Shown: positions 8,483-18,931, counted from the stretch's first letter. The stretch: 64,000 bases of DNA from Streptomyces sp. CB09001 (GCF_003369795.1 NZ_CP026730.1:2170001-2234000); one strand, 5' to 3'. Notes: generated from the sequence alone by a model not told the origin. A program made the numbers and translations.

Positions 8483-10006
8483 TCAGCCCCTCCTCAGGAG
8501 CAGTCGGGCCTCGCCGACGGTGATGACGGAACCGGTGACGAGCACACCGCCGCCCGCGAACTCGCCCTCCTCCTCGGCCAGCGTGATCGCGGCCTCCAGG
8601 GCGTCCGGCAGTCGCGGCTCGACCTGGACGCGGTCGTCGCCGAAGACCTCGACGGCGATCGCGGCCAGCTCGTCGGCGTCCATCGCGCGGTGGCTGGAGT
8701 TCTGGGTGACGACGACCTCGGCGAAGACCGGCTCGAAGGCTTCGAGGAGTCCCCGTACGTTCTTGTCGCCGCTGGCACCGACCACCCCGATGAGGCGGCT
8801 GAACTGGAAGGCCTCCCCCACCGCCTCGGCGGTGACCCGGGCCCCGGCCGGGTTGTGCGCGGCATCGAGCACCACGGTCGGCGAACGCCGCACCACCTCC
8901 ATCCGCCCGGGCGAGGCGACGGAGGCGAAGGCCTTGCGCACGGTGTCGACGTCCAGCGGCTCGGGGCGCTGCGCGCCGACGCCGAAGAACGCCTCGACGG
9001 CGGACAGCGCGACCGCCGCGTTGTGCGCCTGGTGGGCGCCGTGCAGCGGCAGGTAGACCTCGGTGTACTCGCCGCCGAGCCCGCGCAGGGTGACCAGCTG
9101 CCCGCCGACGGCGACCTCGCGGGAGACGACGCCGAACTCCAGCCCCTCCCGGGCCACGGTGGCGTTGACGTCCACGGCCTTCTTCAGCATGACCTGCGCC
9201 GCGTCCACCGGCTGCTGGGCCAGGATCACGGTGGCGTCCTGCTTGATGATCCCGGCCTTCTCGGTCGCGATCTCGCCGGGCGTCTCGCCCAGCCGGTCGG
9301 TGTGGTCCAGGTCGATGGGGGTGACGACGGCGACGTCCCCGTCGATGACGTTGGTGGCGTCCCAGGAGCCGCCCATCCCGACCTCGACGACGGCGACGTC
9401 CACGGGCGCGTCGGCGAAGGCGGCGTACGCCATGCCGGTCAGCACCTCGAAGAAGGACAGCCGGTACTCCTGCCGCGCGTCGACCATCTCGACGTACGGC
9501 CTGATGTCGTCGTAGGTCTCGACGAACCGCTCGGCGGAGATCGGCGCCCCGTCCAGGCTGATCCGCTCGGTGATGGACTGCACGTGCGGCGAGGTGTACC
9601 GCCCGGTGCGCAGCTCGAAGGCGCCGAGCAGGGCCTCGATCATGCGGGCGGTGGAGGTCTTGCCGTTGGTCCCGGTGATGTGGATGGAGGGGTACGAGCG
9701 CTGCGGCTCGCCCAGTACGTCCATCAGCGCGGCGATCCTGGCGACGGACGGCTCCAGCTTGGTCTCGCCCCAGCGGGTGGCCAGCTCCGTCTCGACGGCG
9801 CGCAGGGCCGCGTCCACCTCGGGGTCCTCCGGCCGCCCGGGGACGTCGGCCTCCGGGGGGCCGCCCTGGGTGCGCAGGGTGCGGCTGCCGGCCTCGATGA
9901 CGGCGAGGTCGGGGTCGCGGGTGGTCTCCGCGTCGATGATCTCGTCGAAGGAGTCGAGGGGGTCGGAGGGGTCGGGCTGGTCGTTCTGGCCGGGGATGTC
10001 ACTCAC
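8483..10006 (-). CDS. folC: Folylpolyglutamate synthase / dihydrofolate synthase
   Basis: This 507-residue Mur-ligase-like enzyme adds glutamate to folates. The P-loop SIHITGTNGKTSTAR lies at about residues 107-121, preceded by a poorly conserved acidic extension of about 75 residues (DPSDPLDSFDEIIDAE) that explains the extra length over the usual 430 or so. DLDHTDRLGETPGEIATEKAGI and VVLDAAHNPAGA are the Mur central and C-terminal motifs. I chose the GTG at 10006 (VSDIPGQND); upstream frame extensions run into the intergenic repeat. It precedes DUF4233 by 6 bp. Confidence 0.94.
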   Translation of the reverse strand: MSDIPGQNDQPDPSDPLDSFDEIIDAETTRDPDLAVIEAGSRTLRTQGGPPEADVPGRPEDPEVDAALRAVETELATRWGETKLEPSVARIAALMDVLGEPQRSYPSIHITGTNGKTSTARMIEALLGAFELRTGRYTSPHVQSITERISLDGAPISAERFVETYDDIRPYVEMVDARQEYRLSFFEVLTGMAYAAFADAPVDVAVVEVGMGGSWDATNVIDGDVAVVTPIDLDHTDRLGETPGEIATEKAGIIKQDATVILAQQPVDAAQVMLKKAVDVNATVAREGLEFGVVSREVAVGGQLVTLRGLGGEYTEVYLPLHGAHQAHNAAVALSAVEAFFGVGAQRPEPLDVDTVRKAFASVASPGRMEVVRRSPTVVLDAAHNPAGARVTAEAVGEAFQFSRLIGVVGASGDKNVRGLLEAFEPVFAEVVVTQNSSHRAMDADELAAIAVEVFGDDRVQVEPRLPDALEAAITLAEEEGEFAGGGVLVTGSVITVGEARLLLRRG

Positions 10007-10085
10007 GGGGACCAGTCTACGTACCCCGTGCCGCCGTAGCTGCGGGCAGTCGTGCCGCTGGGGCGGTGGCGAGTGCGGCGCCGTC

Positions 10086-10140
10086 GTGGCCGGACGCGCC
10101 CACGCGGCGGAGCCGCACATCGATACAGCCCCGCGCCCCT
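10086..10140. repeat. Streptomyces intergenic repeat element, copy 1
   Basis: The segment around GCGCCCACGCGGCGGAGCCG and CAGCCCCGCGCCCC recurs almost unchanged at 17122-17170. Both copies lie between genes near transcript ends. I recognise this as a highly repeated Streptomyces intergenic sequence. Its core GGCGGAGCCGC can fold on itself. Confidence 0.75.
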
Positions 10141-10151
10141 GAGGACGTGCA

Positions 10152-10183
10152 GGCTCCCGGTGCCCGCAACGGCACCGGGAGCC
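10152..10183 (-). terminator. Perfect 13-bp terminator hairpin of valS
   Basis: Arms GGCTCCCGGTGCC (10152-10164) and its exact complement (10171-10183) enclose a 6-nt loop. It begins 19 nt after the valS stop on the minus strand, ahead of folC. Confidence 0.85.
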
Positions 10184-10202
10184 TTCGTTCACGTCTCGGC
10201 GA

Positions 10203-12827
10203 CTACGCCTCCGGCAGCTTCTCCAGCTGGGCGGTGATGCGGGCGATGTCCTCGTCCGCCTTGGTCAGGCGGCCGCGGATCTTGTCCACGACGTGGTCCG
10301 GGGCCTTGGCGAGGAACGCCTCGTTGCCGAGCTTGGCGTTCGCCTGGGCCTTCTCCTTCTCCGCCGCGGCGAGGTCCTTCGCCAGCCGCTTGCGCTCGGC
10401 GGCGAAGTCGATGACCCCGGAGAGGTCGAGGGCCACCTCGACGCCCGCGACCGGCAGCGTGGCCGTCGCCGTGAAGGCGTCGCCCTCCGGCTGGAGCCGC
10501 AGCAGCTGCCGGACGGCCGCCTCGTGGGCCGCGAGCGCGCTGCCCGCGAGGGTCAGCCGGGCCGGCACCCGCTGACCGGGCTGGAGCCCCTGGTCGGCCC
10601 GGAAGCGGCGGACCTCGGTGATGACGGACTGGACGGTCTCGATCTCCCGCTCGGCGGCCGCGTCCCGGAAGCCCGAGTCGGACGGCCACTCGGCGATCAC
10701 GACCGACTCACCACCGGTGAGGGTGGTCCACAGTGTCTCCGTGACGAAGGGGACGACCGGGTGCAGCAGCCGCAGCGTCACGTCCAGGACCTCGCCCAGG
10801 ACCCGCTTGGAGACCTCGGCGGCCTCGCCGCCCGCCTGGAAGGTGGTCTTGGACAGCTCGACGTACCAGTCGAAGACCTCGTCCCAGGCGAAGTGGAACA
10901 GGGCGTCGGAGAGCTTCGCGAACTGGTAGTCCTCGTAGTACGCGTCGACCTCGGCGACGACCGAGTTCAGGCGGGACAGGATCCAGCGGTCGGTCGAGGA
11001 CATCTTCGACGCGTCCGGCAGCGGGCCCTCGACGGTCGCGCCGTTCATCAGCGCGAAGCGGGTGGCGTTCCAGATCTTGTTGGCGAAGTTGCGGGAGCCC
11101 TGGACCCAGTCCTCGCCGATCGGGACGTCGACGCCCGGGTTGGCGCCGCGCGCGAGGGTGAAGCGCAAGGCGTCGGAGCCGTACTTGTCCATCCAGTCCA
11201 GCGGGTTCACCACGTTCCCGAAGGACTTGGACATCTTCTTGCCGTTCTGGTCACGGACCATGCCGTGCAGCGCGATGGTGTGGAACGGCGGGGTGCCGTC
11301 CATCGCGTAGAGGCCGAACATCATCATCCGGGCGACCCAGAAGAAGAGGATGTCGTAGCCGGTGACCAGGACGGAGTTCGGGTAGAACTTCGCGAGCGAC
11401 TCGGTCCGCTCGGGCCAGCCGAGGGTGGAGAAGGGCCACAGGCCGGAGGAGAACCAGGTGTCCAGGACGTCGGAGTCCTGGTACCAGCCCTCGCCGCTGG
11501 GCGGCTCCTCGCCGGGGCCGACGCAGACGACCTGGCCCTCGGGGCCGTACCAGACGGGGATGCGGTGGCCCCACCACAGCTGGCGCGAGATGCACCAGTC
11601 GTGGAGGTTGTCGACCCAGTCGAAGTACCGCTTCTCCATCTCCTGCGGGTGGATCTTGACCTTGCCGTCGCGGACCGCGTCACCGGCGGCCTTCGCCAGC
11701 GGGCCGACCTTGACCCACCACTGCATGGACAGGCGCGGCTCGATGGTGGTCTTGCAGCGCGAACAGTGGCCGACGCTGTGGACGTAGGGCCGCTTCTCGG
11801 CGACGATCCGGCCCTCGGCGCGGAGCGCGGCGACGATGGCGGAGCGGGCCTCGAGCCGGTCCTGGCCCTGGAAGGGGCCGTGGGCGGTGATGACGGCGTG
11901 CTCGTCCATCACGGCGATGGCGGGCAGGCCGTGCCGCTGGCCGATCTCGAAGTCGTTCGGGTCGTGGGCGGGCGTCACCTTGACGGCGCCGGTGCCGAAC
12001 TCGGGGTCGACGTGCTCGTCGGCGACGACCGGGATGGAGCGGTCGGTCAGCGGCAGCTTGATGAGCTTGCCGACCAGGTGCTTGTAGCGCTCGTCGTCGG
12101 GGTGGACGGCGACGGCGGTGTCGCCGAGCATCGTCTCCGCGCGGGTGGTGGCGACGACGATGGTCTCGTCGCCGTCCCCGTACTTCATGGAGACCAGCTC
12201 GCCGTCGTCGTCCTGGTACTCGACCTCGATGTCGGAGATCGCGGTCAGGCAGCGCGGGCACCAGTTGATGATGCGCTCGGCGCGGTAGATCAGCTCGTCG
12301 TCGTAGAGCCGCTTGAAGATGGTCTGGACGGCCTGGGACAGGCCCTCGTCCATCGTGAAGCGCTCGCGCGACCAGGCGACGGCATCGCCGAGGCGGCGCA
12401 TCTGGCCGGAAATCTGCCCGCCGGACTCGCTCTTCCACTGCCAGACGCGCTCGACGAAGGCCTCCCGGCCGAGGTCGTGCCGGGACTTGCCCTCCTTGCC
12501 CAGCTCGCGCTCGACGACGTTCTGGGTGGCGATGCCGGCGTGGTCCATGCCGGGCTGCCACAGCGTCTCGAAGCCCTGCATGCGCTTGCGGCGGGTCAGG
12601 GCGTCGATGAGCGTGTGCTCGAAGGCGTGCCCGAGGTGCAGGCTGCCCGTGACGTTCGGCGGCGGGATGACGACGGTGTACGGCGGCTTGTCGCTCTTCG
12701 CGTCGGCCTCGAAGTAACCCCGTTCCACCCAGCGCTCGTACAGCTGCCCCTCTACCTCGGCCGGCGTGTACTGGGTCGGCAGTTCGGTGCTGGGTGCGGG
12801 CTGCGGCTGCTGAGAGTTCTCGGTCAC
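10203..12827 (-). CDS. valS: Valyl-tRNA synthetase
   Basis: This 874-residue class I aminoacyl-tRNA synthetase charges tRNA-Val and edits mis-activated Thr. The HIGH-type motif HLGH is at residues 64-67 ([18 protein letters not shown]) and the KMSKS loop is in [11 protein letters not shown]. An editing domain lies between them. A C-terminal anticodon-binding domain is followed by the Lys/Ala-rich coiled-coil arm [20 protein letters not shown] typical of ValRS. The gene has a strong terminator after it. I saw no T-box leader in the 137 bp upstream, which it shares divergently with the next gene. Confidence 0.97.
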   Translation of the reverse strand: MTENSQQPQPAPSTELPTQYTPAEVEGQLYERWVERGYFEADAKSDKPPYTVVIPPPNVTGSLHLGHAFEHTLIDALTRRKRMQGFETLWQPGMDHAGIATQNVVERELGKEGKSRHDLGREAFVERVWQWKSESGGQISGQMRRLGDAVAWSRERFTMDEGLSQAVQTIFKRLYDDELIYRAERIINWCPRCLTAISDIEVEYQDDDGELVSMKYGDGDETIVVATTRAETMLGDTAVAVHPDDERYKHLVGKLIKLPLTDRSIPVVADEHVDPEFGTGAVKVTPAHDPNDFEIGQRHGLPAIAVMDEHAVITAHGPFQGQDRLEARSAIVAALRAEGRIVAEKRPYVHSVGHCSRCKTTIEPRLSMQWWVKVGPLAKAAGDAVRDGKVKIHPQEMEKRYFDWVDNLHDWCISRQLWWGHRIPVWYGPEGQVVCVGPGEEPPSGEGWYQDSDVLDTWFSSGLWPFSTLGWPERTESLAKFYPNSVLVTGYDILFFWVARMMMFGLYAMDGTPPFHTIALHGMVRDQNGKKMSKSFGNVVNPLDWMDKYGSDALRFTLARGANPGVDVPIGEDWVQGSRNFANKIWNATRFALMNGATVEGPLPDASKMSSTDRWILSRLNSVVAEVDAYYEDYQFAKLSDALFHFAWDEVFDWYVELSKTTFQAGGEAAEVSKRVLGEVLDVTLRLLHPVVPFVTETLWTTLTGGESVVIAEWPSDSGFRDAAAEREIETVQSVITEVRRFRADQGLQPGQRVPARLTLAGSALAAHEAAVRQLLRLQPEGDAFTATATLPVAGVEVALDLSGVIDFAAERKRLAKDLAAAEKEKAQANAKLGNEAFLAKAPDHVVDKIRGRLTKADEDIARITAQLEKLPEA

Positions 12828-12964
12828 GGGGTCAGTTTACGGGCGTCACGAGGCTGTCCCGAAACGCGTTTCTTCTGTAACGGTGCGGGACCCGGTGACC
12901 TGCGCACGCCAGGTCTGAGTCAGGATGTCAGAACCACGTAAAGCATCTGAGGGGGAACCCAGGA

Positions 12965-13972
12965 ATGAGTCACAACCAGCCGGGCCCGTACGGCGGGCAG
13001 CCCCAGCAGCCCGGACCGTACGGCCAGCCGGGCCCGTACGGTCAGCAGCCGCCGCAGGCTCCCCAGCCCGGCTACGGCTACCCCCAGCAGACGCCTCCCC
13101 CGCAGCAGCCGGGCTATGGCTATCCGCAGCAGCCCCAGCAGGGCGGCGTACCGCCGCAGGCTCCGCCGTACGGCCAGCAGCCCGGCTACGGCCAGCAGCC
13201 CCCGTACGGTCAGCAGCCGCCCTACGGCCAGCAGCCCTACGGCATGCCCCAGCCCCCGGCGCCGGGCGGCGGCAAGAAGAAGACCGGCCTCATCATCGGC
13301 GCGGTCGCCGTCGTGGCGGCGATCGGCGTGGGTGCCTACTTCGTGTTCGGCGGGGGCGGTGGCGCCGGTGGCGGCCTGGAGGACGACGGCGCGCACAAGC
13401 TGACCACGCCGGCGAAGGCCCTCGGCGAGTACACGAAGGTCCAGGGCCAGGAGAGCGGTGACTCCGACACCGCGAAGGACATGGAGAAGAGCGGCGTCAA
13501 GGAAGGCACCGCCGTGATCGGGCAGTGGTCGACCGCCGACTTCAGCGGCTACGACCCCCAGGACCCGTCCACCATCCCCGACAAGGCGGAGCTGCTGGCC
13601 GCCAAGGGCTTCACGATGGTGGGCGGTTACGGCAAGATCGACGACCCCCAGGCGACCCTGGACAAGTTCTTCGCCAACATCCAGAAGGAAGTCAAGGAGA
13701 GCTCCACCAGCGACACCGGCGGCATGCAGAACGCCGAGCTGGTCGGCGAGCCCGAGGAGGTCGAGATCGACGGCACGGTCGCCAAGTGCCAGTCGACCAA
13801 GGCCACCAACGCGCTCACCAAGAAGGAGTCGACCGACTGGTTCTGCGCCTGGGCCGACTACAGCACCATCGCCATGGTCTCCCCGGGCGACAACGCCGGT
13901 ACCGGGGTCGGCAAGGAGAAGGCGATCGACATCACGTCGAAGCTGCGGGACGAGGTCCGCGTCAAGTCCTGA
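12965..13972 (+). CDS. Pro/Gln/Tyr/Gly-rich single-pass membrane protein
   Basis: A 335-residue protein in three parts. Residues 1 to about 100 are a low-complexity cytoplasmic region of repeated GPYGQ, YGYPQQ and YGQQP units. Next come KKK and one membrane helix (TGLIIGAVAVVAAIGVGAYFVF). A soluble extracytoplasmic domain of about 200 residues follows, with two Cys flanking ATNALTKKESTDWF that could form a disulfide. No enzymatic motif is visible. Such tails occur on many actinobacterial membrane proteins and may drive protein association. It is divergent from valS and converges on clpX across a 19-bp perfect terminator. Confidence 0.88.
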   Translation: MSHNQPGPYGGQPQQPGPYGQPGPYGQQPPQAPQPGYGYPQQTPPPQQPGYGYPQQPQQGGVPPQAPPYGQQPGYGQQPPYGQQPPYGQQPYGMPQPPAPGGGKKKTGLIIGAVAVVAAIGVGAYFVFGGGGGAGGGLEDDGAHKLTTPAKALGEYTKVQGQESGDSDTAKDMEKSGVKEGTAVIGQWSTADFSGYDPQDPSTIPDKAELLAAKGFTMVGGYGKIDDPQATLDKFFANIQKEVKESSTSDTGGMQNAELVGEPEEVEIDGTVAKCQSTKATNALTKKESTDWFCAWADYSTIAMVSPGDNAGTGVGKEKAIDITSKLRDEVRVKS

Positions 13973-13991
13973 CGCGCGCGTCCAACGGCAA

Positions 13992-14033
13992 CGCGGGAGG
14001 GGCCCGGTCGGAATCGACCGGGCCCCTCCCGCG
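13992..14033. terminator. Bidirectional 19-bp terminator
   Basis: Perfectly complementary 19-nt arms (13992-14010 and 14015-14033) with loop GAAT lie between two convergent genes and can serve both the upstream plus-strand gene and clpX. Confidence 0.92.
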
Positions 14034-14058
14034 TGCGTGGTGCGTGGTGCGTGACCGG

Positions 14059-15345
14059 CTACGCCGTCTTCTGCTCGCCCGGGCCCCGGCCCCGCGAATC
14101 CCGGGGGATGAGCGTCGGGTTGACGTTGGAGAGGACCACGTCGGCGGTGATGACGACGCGGGCGACGTCCTTGCGGGAGGGGACCTCGTACATGACGCCC
14201 TGGAGGACTTCCTCCATGATGGCGCGCAGCCCGCGGGCGCCGGTCTGGCGGAGGATGGCCTGGTCGGCGATGGCCTCCAGGGCCTCGCGCTCGAAGTCCA
14301 GCTCCACGCCGTCGAGTTCGAAGAGGCGCTCGTACTGCTTGACGAGCGCGTTGCGCGGCTCGACCAGGATCTGGAGGAGCGCCTCGCGGTCGAGGTTGTG
14401 CACCGAGGTGATGACCGGGAGCCGGCCGATGAACTCGGGGATCATGCCGAACTTGACCAGGTCCTCCGGCATGACCTGCTCGAACTGGTCCTTGGACTCG
14501 ATCTCCCGCTTGGAGCGGATCTGCGCGCCGAAGCCGATGCCCTTGGCGCCGGCCCGGCCCTCGATGATCTTCTCCAGGCCCGCGAAGGCACCGCCCACGA
14601 TGAACAGGACGTTCGTCGTGTCGATCTGGATGAACTCCTGGTGCGGGTGCTTGCGGCCGCCCTGCGGCGGGACGGAGGCCGTGGTGCCCTCCAGGATCTT
14701 CAGCAGGGCCTGCTGGACGCCCTCGCCCGACACGTCGCGCGTGATGGACGGGTTTTCACTCTTCCGCGCGACCTTGTCGATCTCGTCGATGTAGATGATC
14801 CCGGTCTCGGCCTTCTTGACGTCGTAGTCGGCGGCCTGGATCAGCTTCAGCAGGATGTTCTCGACGTCCTCGCCGACGTACCCCGCCTCGGTGAGCGCCG
14901 TGGCGTCGGCGATCGCGAACGGGACGTTCAGCATGCGGGCGAGGGTCTGGGCGAGGAGGGTCTTGCCGGAGCCCGTGGGGCCCAGCAGGAGGATGTTGGA
15001 CTTCGCCAACTCGATGGCGTCCTCGCGGCCTTGGGCGCCGCCGTTCTCGCCGGCCTGGACCCGCTTGTAGTGGTTGTACACCGCGACGGAGAGGGCCTTC
15101 TTGGCCGCCTCCTGGCCGACCACGTAGCTCTCGAGGAACTCGTAGATCTCGCGGGGCTTGGGGAGCTCCTCCCAGCGCACCTCGCTGGTCTCGGCCAGCT
15201 CTTCCTCGATGATCTCGTTGCAGAGGTCGATGCACTCGTCGCAGATGTACACACCGGGCCCTGCGATGAGCTTCTTGACCTGCTTCTGGCTCTTCCCGCA
15301 GAACGAGCACTTGAGCAGATCGCCGCCGTCACCGATGCGTGCCAC
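14059..15345 (-). CDS. clpX: ClpX, ATP-dependent Clp protease unfoldase subunit
   Basis: A 428-residue AAA+ unfoldase that recognises substrates and feeds them to ClpP. The N-terminal treble-clef zinc site uses Cys13, Cys16, Cys35 and Cys38. Walker A GPTGSGKT is at 122-129, and Walker [10 protein letters not shown] and the sensor region [16 protein letters not shown] ([12 protein letters not shown]) follow. The ClpP-docking loop should be the IGF-type tripeptide, seen here as IGFGAQI. It sits 3' of clpP1-clpP2 but is separated from them by 191 bp and a strong hairpin, so it probably has its own promoter. Confidence 0.97.
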   Translation of the reverse strand: MARIGDGGDLLKCSFCGKSQKQVKKLIAGPGVYICDECIDLCNEIIEEELAETSEVRWEELPKPREIYEFLESYVVGQEAAKKALSVAVYNHYKRVQAGENGGAQGREDAIELAKSNILLLGPTGSGKTLLAQTLARMLNVPFAIADATALTEAGYVGEDVENILLKLIQAADYDVKKAETGIIYIDEIDKVARKSENPSITRDVSGEGVQQALLKILEGTTASVPPQGGRKHPHQEFIQIDTTNVLFIVGGAFAGLEKIIEGRAGAKGIGFGAQIRSKREIESKDQFEQVMPEDLVKFGMIPEFIGRLPVITSVHNLDREALLQILVEPRNALVKQYERLFELDGVELDFEREALEAIADQAILRQTGARGLRAIMEEVLQGVMYEVPSRKDVARVVITADVVLSNVNPTLIPRDSRGRGPGEQKTA

Positions 15346-15463
15346 GGTGTGCTTCCCCTTCGCCTGGGAGACTCCCGGACGTCGACGTCACGTCAACGGC
15401 GGGCGGACTCCTGGTGCTGCCTTATGTCCGACGGTACCTTGCCGGGCCCCTCGTCCGGGCCCC

Positions 15464-15511
15464 CCTTGGCACGGTTCGCTTTGACGTGAATCGCGTCAAA
15501 CCGTGCCAAGG
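15464..15511 (-). terminator. Hairpin separating clpP2 from clpX
   Basis: Arms CCTTGGCACGGTT (15464-15476) and its exact complement (15499-15511) enclose a 22-nt loop. Inside it TTTGACG and CGTCAAA form an alternative, competing pairing. It starts 26 nt after the clpP2 stop, which fits a terminator or attenuator. Confidence 0.7.
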
Positions 15512-15536
15512 AGCGGCAGACGATACAGCCTCCCGC

Positions 15537-16250
15537 CTAGCGGAGAGAGGAGTTGTCCATCTTCCGGGTGGTGATGATCTGGTCGATCAGGCCGTAGCTC
15601 AGCGCGTCCTCGGCCGTGAGGATCTTGTCGCGCTCGATGTCCTCGCGGATCTTCTCGACCGGCGTGGTGGAGTGCTTGGCCAGCATGTCCTCCAGCTGCG
15701 AGCGCATCCGGAGGATCTCGTTGGCGGCGATCTCCAGGTCGGAGACCTGACCGCGGCCGGTCTCGCTGTACGGCTGGTGGATCAGGACGCGGGCGTTCGG
15801 CAGCGCCATGCGCTTGCCCGGGGTGCCGGCGGCCAGCAGGACGGCGGCGGCGGAGGCGGCCTGGCCCATGCAGACCGTCTGGATGTCCGGCTTCACGTAC
15901 TGCATCGTGTCGTAGATGGCCGTGAGCGCGGTGAAGGAGCCGCCGGGGCTGTTGATGTAGACCGAGATGTCCCGGTCGGGGTCCATCGACTCCAGGCACA
16001 GCAGCTGCGCCATGACGTCGTTGGCGGAGGCGTCGTCGATCTGGACCCCGAGGAAGATCACGCGCTCCTCGAAGAGCTTCGCGTACGGGTCGTACTCGCG
16101 CACGCCCTGCGAGGTGCGCTCGACGAAGCGCGGGATGACGTAGCGGGACTCGGCCTGCGGGCCGGTGTAGCGGCCCTGGGAGGCGGCGGCGCGCATGTCC
16201 TGCGTGGCGTTCGCGCGGTCGTACAGGCCGCTGCCGGGGAAGTCGTTCAC
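15537..16250 (-). CDS. clpP2: ClpP2, ATP-dependent Clp protease proteolytic subunit
   Basis: A 237-residue serine peptidase that assembles with ClpP1 into the proteolytic barrel. Catalytic residues are Ser133 (GQAASAAA), His158 (LIHQPY) and Asp208 (ERDKIL). About 30 N-terminal residues precede the conserved fold and may be a propeptide. The start is 50 bp after the clpP1 stop, so the two form one operon. Confidence 0.96.
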   Translation of the reverse strand: MNDFPGSGLYDRANATQDMRAAASQGRYTGPQAESRYVIPRFVERTSQGVREYDPYAKLFEERVIFLGVQIDDASANDVMAQLLCLESMDPDRDISVYINSPGGSFTALTAIYDTMQYVKPDIQTVCMGQAASAAAVLLAAGTPGKRMALPNARVLIHQPYSETGRGQVSDLEIAANEILRMRSQLEDMLAKHSTTPVEKIREDIERDKILTAEDALSYGLIDQIITTRKMDNSSLR

Positions 16251-16300
16251 AGTGTCTCCTGTAAAGGGGCTGAGGCGGTCGGCTCGGGGCGGAGGATGGC

Positions 16301-16918
16301 TCAGGCGCCCGTGCCGCCGCCGCCCGGCATGCCGGCGGCCGTGGCGATGACGTCGTCGATGAGGCCGTACTCCTTGGCCTCGAAGGCGTCGAACCAGCGG
16401 TCGCGGTCCGAGTCGCGGGTGATCTGCTCGATCGTCTGGCCGGTGTGCTGGGAGGTCAGCTCGGCCATGCGCCGCTTGGTGTGCAGCAGCCGCTCGGCGT
16501 GGATCTTGATGTCCGAGGCCGAACCGGCCAGGCCGGCGGAGGGCTGGTGGATCAGGATCTCGGCGTTCGGCAGCGCGAAGCGCTTGCCGGGGGTGCCCGC
16601 GCTGAGCAGGAACTGTCCCATGGAGGCCGCGAGACCCATCGCGATCGTCACCACGTCGTTCTTGATGTACTGCATGGTGTCGTAGATCGCCATGCCGGCC
16701 GTGATCGAACCGCCCGGGCTGTTGATGTACAGGAAGATGTCCTTGTCCGGGTCGGACGCGAGGAGCAGCAGCTGTGCGGTGATCTTGTTAGCAATGTCGT
16801 CGTCGACCGGCTGGCCGAGGAAGATGATCCGCTCGCCGAGCAGTCGGTTGTAGACCTGGTCGCCGAGGCCGCCACCGATGGAGGGCTCGCCGGCGGCTGA
16901 GGGCATCAGATTCGTCAC
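16301..16918 (-). CDS. clpP1: ClpP1, ATP-dependent Clp protease proteolytic subunit
   Basis: A 205-residue ClpP with Ser99 (GLAASMGQ), His124 (LIHQPS) and Asp173 (DRDRWF). I chose the GTG at 16918 because AGGTGG lies 7 nt upstream and the protein then begins [13 protein letters not shown] longer version starting [13 protein letters not shown], as some database entries use, is possible but lacks a better ribosome site here. It is the first gene of the clpP1-clpP2 operon. A candidate ClgR operator lies about 145 bp upstream. Confidence 0.95.
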   Translation of the reverse strand: MTNLMPSAAGEPSIGGGLGDQVYNRLLGERIIFLGQPVDDDIANKITAQLLLLASDPDKDIFLYINSPGGSITAGMAIYDTMQYIKNDVVTIAMGLAASMGQFLLSAGTPGKRFALPNAEILIHQPSAGLAGSASDIKIHAERLLHTKRRMAELTSQHTGQTIEQITRDSDRDRWFDAFEAKEYGLIDDVIATAAGMPGGGGTGA

Positions 16919-17060
16919 GTATCCACCTGCTCGTCTTACGACGGCGCCGGGCCGTCTCACGTTTCCCTGCGGGGCTGGAGCCGCTTTCCGGGACTCCCCT
17001 GCCCTCGTATTCATGGACCCTAACGCGGTGACCCTGCGGTGCCATCCCGGTTCTGCGGGT

Positions 17061-17074
17061 GTTCGCCGGGGGCG
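17061..17074. promoter_or_regulatory. Candidate ClgR operator upstream of clpP1
   Basis: GTTCGC-CGGGG-GCG matches the GTTCGC-N5-GCG site I recall for ClgR, the activator of clp and lon genes in Streptomyces. It is the only match I noticed in this intergenic region and sits upstream of the gene ClgR is known to activate. Confidence 0.6.
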
Positions 17075-17121
17075 TAGCGCCGTGACGGTACCTGTCGTCG
17101 CCGGGTGCGGGTCCGTGGGTG

Positions 17122-17170
17122 GCTGGTCGCGCCCACGCGGCGGAGCCGCATGTCGACACCGCCCCGCGCC
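17122..17170. repeat. Streptomyces intergenic repeat element, copy 2
   Basis: This carries the same GCGCCCACGCGGCGGAGCCG core and GCCCCGCGCCCC end as 10086-10140, with a few substitutions. It again lies just beyond a gene end. Confidence 0.75.
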
Positions 17171-17198
17171 CCCGGGTGGGCCGTCCGGCCGTATGGCG

Positions 17199-17232
17199 AA
17201 CGGGCCCCGGCGATGGTCGTCCGGGGCCCGTT
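17199..17232 (-). terminator. 12-bp terminator hairpin of tig
   Basis: Arms AACGGGCCCCGG (17199-17210) and CCGGGGCCCGTT (17221-17232) enclose a 10-nt loop, 31 nt beyond the tig stop. Confidence 0.82.
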
Positions 17233-17263
17233 TGTGCGTCCGTCTGGGGAGACGCGAGAGGTA

Positions 17264-18685
17264 TCAGCCCTCGGTCTTCTCCTCGGCCTTGTCGTCGGCC
17301 TTCTCGGCGTCGGCCTTCTCGGCGTCGGCGGACTCGGTGGCGGCGGCCTCGGGGGCCTCCGTCTCCTCGTCCTCCTCGTCGTCCAGGTCGACGATCTCGC
17401 CGTTGGTGTCCTTGACCGTGGCCTTCTCGACCACGGAGGCCAGGGCCTTGCCGCGGGCGACCTCGCCGACGAGGAGCGGGACCTGGCCCTGCTCGACGAC
17501 GGCCTGGGCGAACTGGTCGGGGGACATGCCGGAGGACGCGGCACGGCGCATGAGGTGCTCGGTCAGCTCTTCCTGGCTGACGTTGTGCTTCTCCTGCTTG
17601 ACCAGCTCGTCGAGGACGAACTGGGTCTTGATGCCCTTGACCGCGGCCTCGCGGGTCTCGGTCTCGAACTCCTCGGCGGTCTTGCCCTGCAGCTCGAGGT
17701 ACTTCTCGAGGTCGAGGCCCATCTGGCCGAGCTGGTGGTGCTCGAGGTTGTGCTTGCGGGTGTTGATCTCGTCCTCGAGGAGCTTCTCGGGGACCGGGAC
17801 CTCGACCAGCTCGAGCAGCTTGTCCAGGACGCGCTCCTGGGCCTGCGTGGCCTGGTCGTACTGCTTCATGTTGGCGAGGCGCTTGCGGCTGTCGGCCTGC
17901 AGCTCCTCCAGGGTGTCGAACTCCGACGCGAGCTGCGCGAAGTCGTCGTCCAGCTCGGGCAGCTCGCGCGCGGCGACCTGGGTGACCTTGACGGTGACCT
18001 CGGCCTCCTTGCCGGCCGCCGAGCCGCCCTTGAGCTCGGAGGTGAAGGTGGCCTCGCCACCGGCCTCCAGGCCCTTCACGGCGTCGTCGATGCCGTCCAG
18101 CAGCTCGCCGGAGCCGATGGTGTAGGACACACCGTCGGCGACGCCGTCCTCGAGGACCTCGCCGTCGACCGTGGCCTGCAGGTCGATGGTGAGCACGTCG
18201 CCGTCCGCGGCGGCGCGCTCGACCGGGGAGGTCGAGGCGAAGCGCTCGCGCAGCTGCTCCACCGACTTCTCGACGTCCTCGTCGCTGACCTCGACGGCGT
18301 CGACCTCGACCTCGATGCCGGAGTAGTCCGGGATCTCGATGGAGGGGCGGATGTCGACCTCGGCGGTGAAGTTCAGCGTCTCGCCGTCCTTCAGCTCCGT
18401 GATGTCGACCTCGGGCTGGCCGAGCGGGTTCAGCTCGGCCTCGTTGACCGCGTCGGTGTAGAACTTGGGAAGCGCGTCGTTGACCGCCTCCTCCAGAACC
18501 GCACCGCGGCCGAACCGCTGGTCGATGACCCGGGCCGGGATCTTGCCCTTGCGGAAGCCCTTCACCGTGACCTGCTGGTTGATCTTCTTGTACGCCGCGT
18601 CGAGGCTGTCCTTGAGCTCCTCGAAGGGCACCTCGACAGTGAGCCGAACCCGGGTCGGGTTCAGGGTCTCCACGGCGCTCTTCAC
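17264..18685 (-). CDS. tig: Trigger factor, ribosome-associated chaperone / prolyl isomerase
   Basis: A 473-residue chaperone that binds nascent chains at the ribosome exit. The ribosome-docking signature GFRKGKIP is at residues 43-50, followed by an FKBP-like domain (about 150-240) and the helical arms. The C-terminus is a long acidic, Glu/Asp/Ala-rich tail ([20 protein letters not shown]) typical of actinobacterial trigger factors. I chose the GTG at 18685 ([13 protein letters not shown]), with AAGGAG 9 nt upstream. The in-frame codons beyond it are not conserved. It lies upstream of clpP1 on the same strand, a common tig-clp neighbourhood. Confidence 0.96.
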   Translation of the reverse strand: MKSAVETLNPTRVRLTVEVPFEELKDSLDAAYKKINQQVTVKGFRKGKIPARVIDQRFGRGAVLEEAVNDALPKFYTDAVNEAELNPLGQPEVDITELKDGETLNFTAEVDIRPSIEIPDYSGIEVEVDAVEVSDEDVEKSVEQLRERFASTSPVERAAADGDVLTIDLQATVDGEVLEDGVADGVSYTIGSGELLDGIDDAVKGLEAGGEATFTSELKGGSAAGKEAEVTVKVTQVAARELPELDDDFAQLASEFDTLEELQADSRKRLANMKQYDQATQAQERVLDKLLELVEVPVPEKLLEDEINTRKHNLEHHQLGQMGLDLEKYLELQGKTAEEFETETREAAVKGIKTQFVLDELVKQEKHNVSQEELTEHLMRRAASSGMSPDQFAQAVVEQGQVPLLVGEVARGKALASVVEKATVKDTNGEIVDLDDEEDEETEAPEAAATESADAEKADAEKADDKAEEKTEG

Positions 18686-18857
18686 GGTTCGGTCTCCTTG
18701 GTGGCTGACTTCTTGGGTTCTGCCGGAACCAGAGAGTGTCCGGCAAATTACGCCGCCCGGAGACTTCAGTCGCTGATGACACACGGGCGTGCAGCTTGCA
18801 TAGTAACGGCAGCGACTACACGGCCCAAAAGGCGATCACTCGGCGATCACTCGGTGG

Positions 18858-18931
18858 TCGGGGTGGCGGGATTTGAACCCACGGCCTTCCGCTCCCAAAG
18901 CGGACGCGCTACCAAGCTGCGCCACACCCCG
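18858..18931 (-). tRNA. tRNA-Pro (anticodon TGG)
   Basis: A 74-nt cloverleaf. The acceptor arms CGGGGTG and CACCCCG pair, the anticodon loop TTTGGGA gives TGG, the T-arm GTGGGTTCAAATCCCGC is standard and the discriminator is A. No CCA is encoded. Confidence 0.96.

Larger units (their letters stand above)
16919..17263. other. Gene-free stretch between clpP1 and tig
   Basis: These 345 bp hold the clpP1 promoter region, a candidate ClgR site, a copy of the Streptomyces intergenic repeat and the tig terminator. I found no credible ORF. Confidence 0.8.

Noticed and set aside
12828..12964. T-box riboswitch upstream of valS
   Set aside because: I found no T-box core (AGGGTGGNACCGCG-like) or specifier loop in the 137-bp intergenic region.
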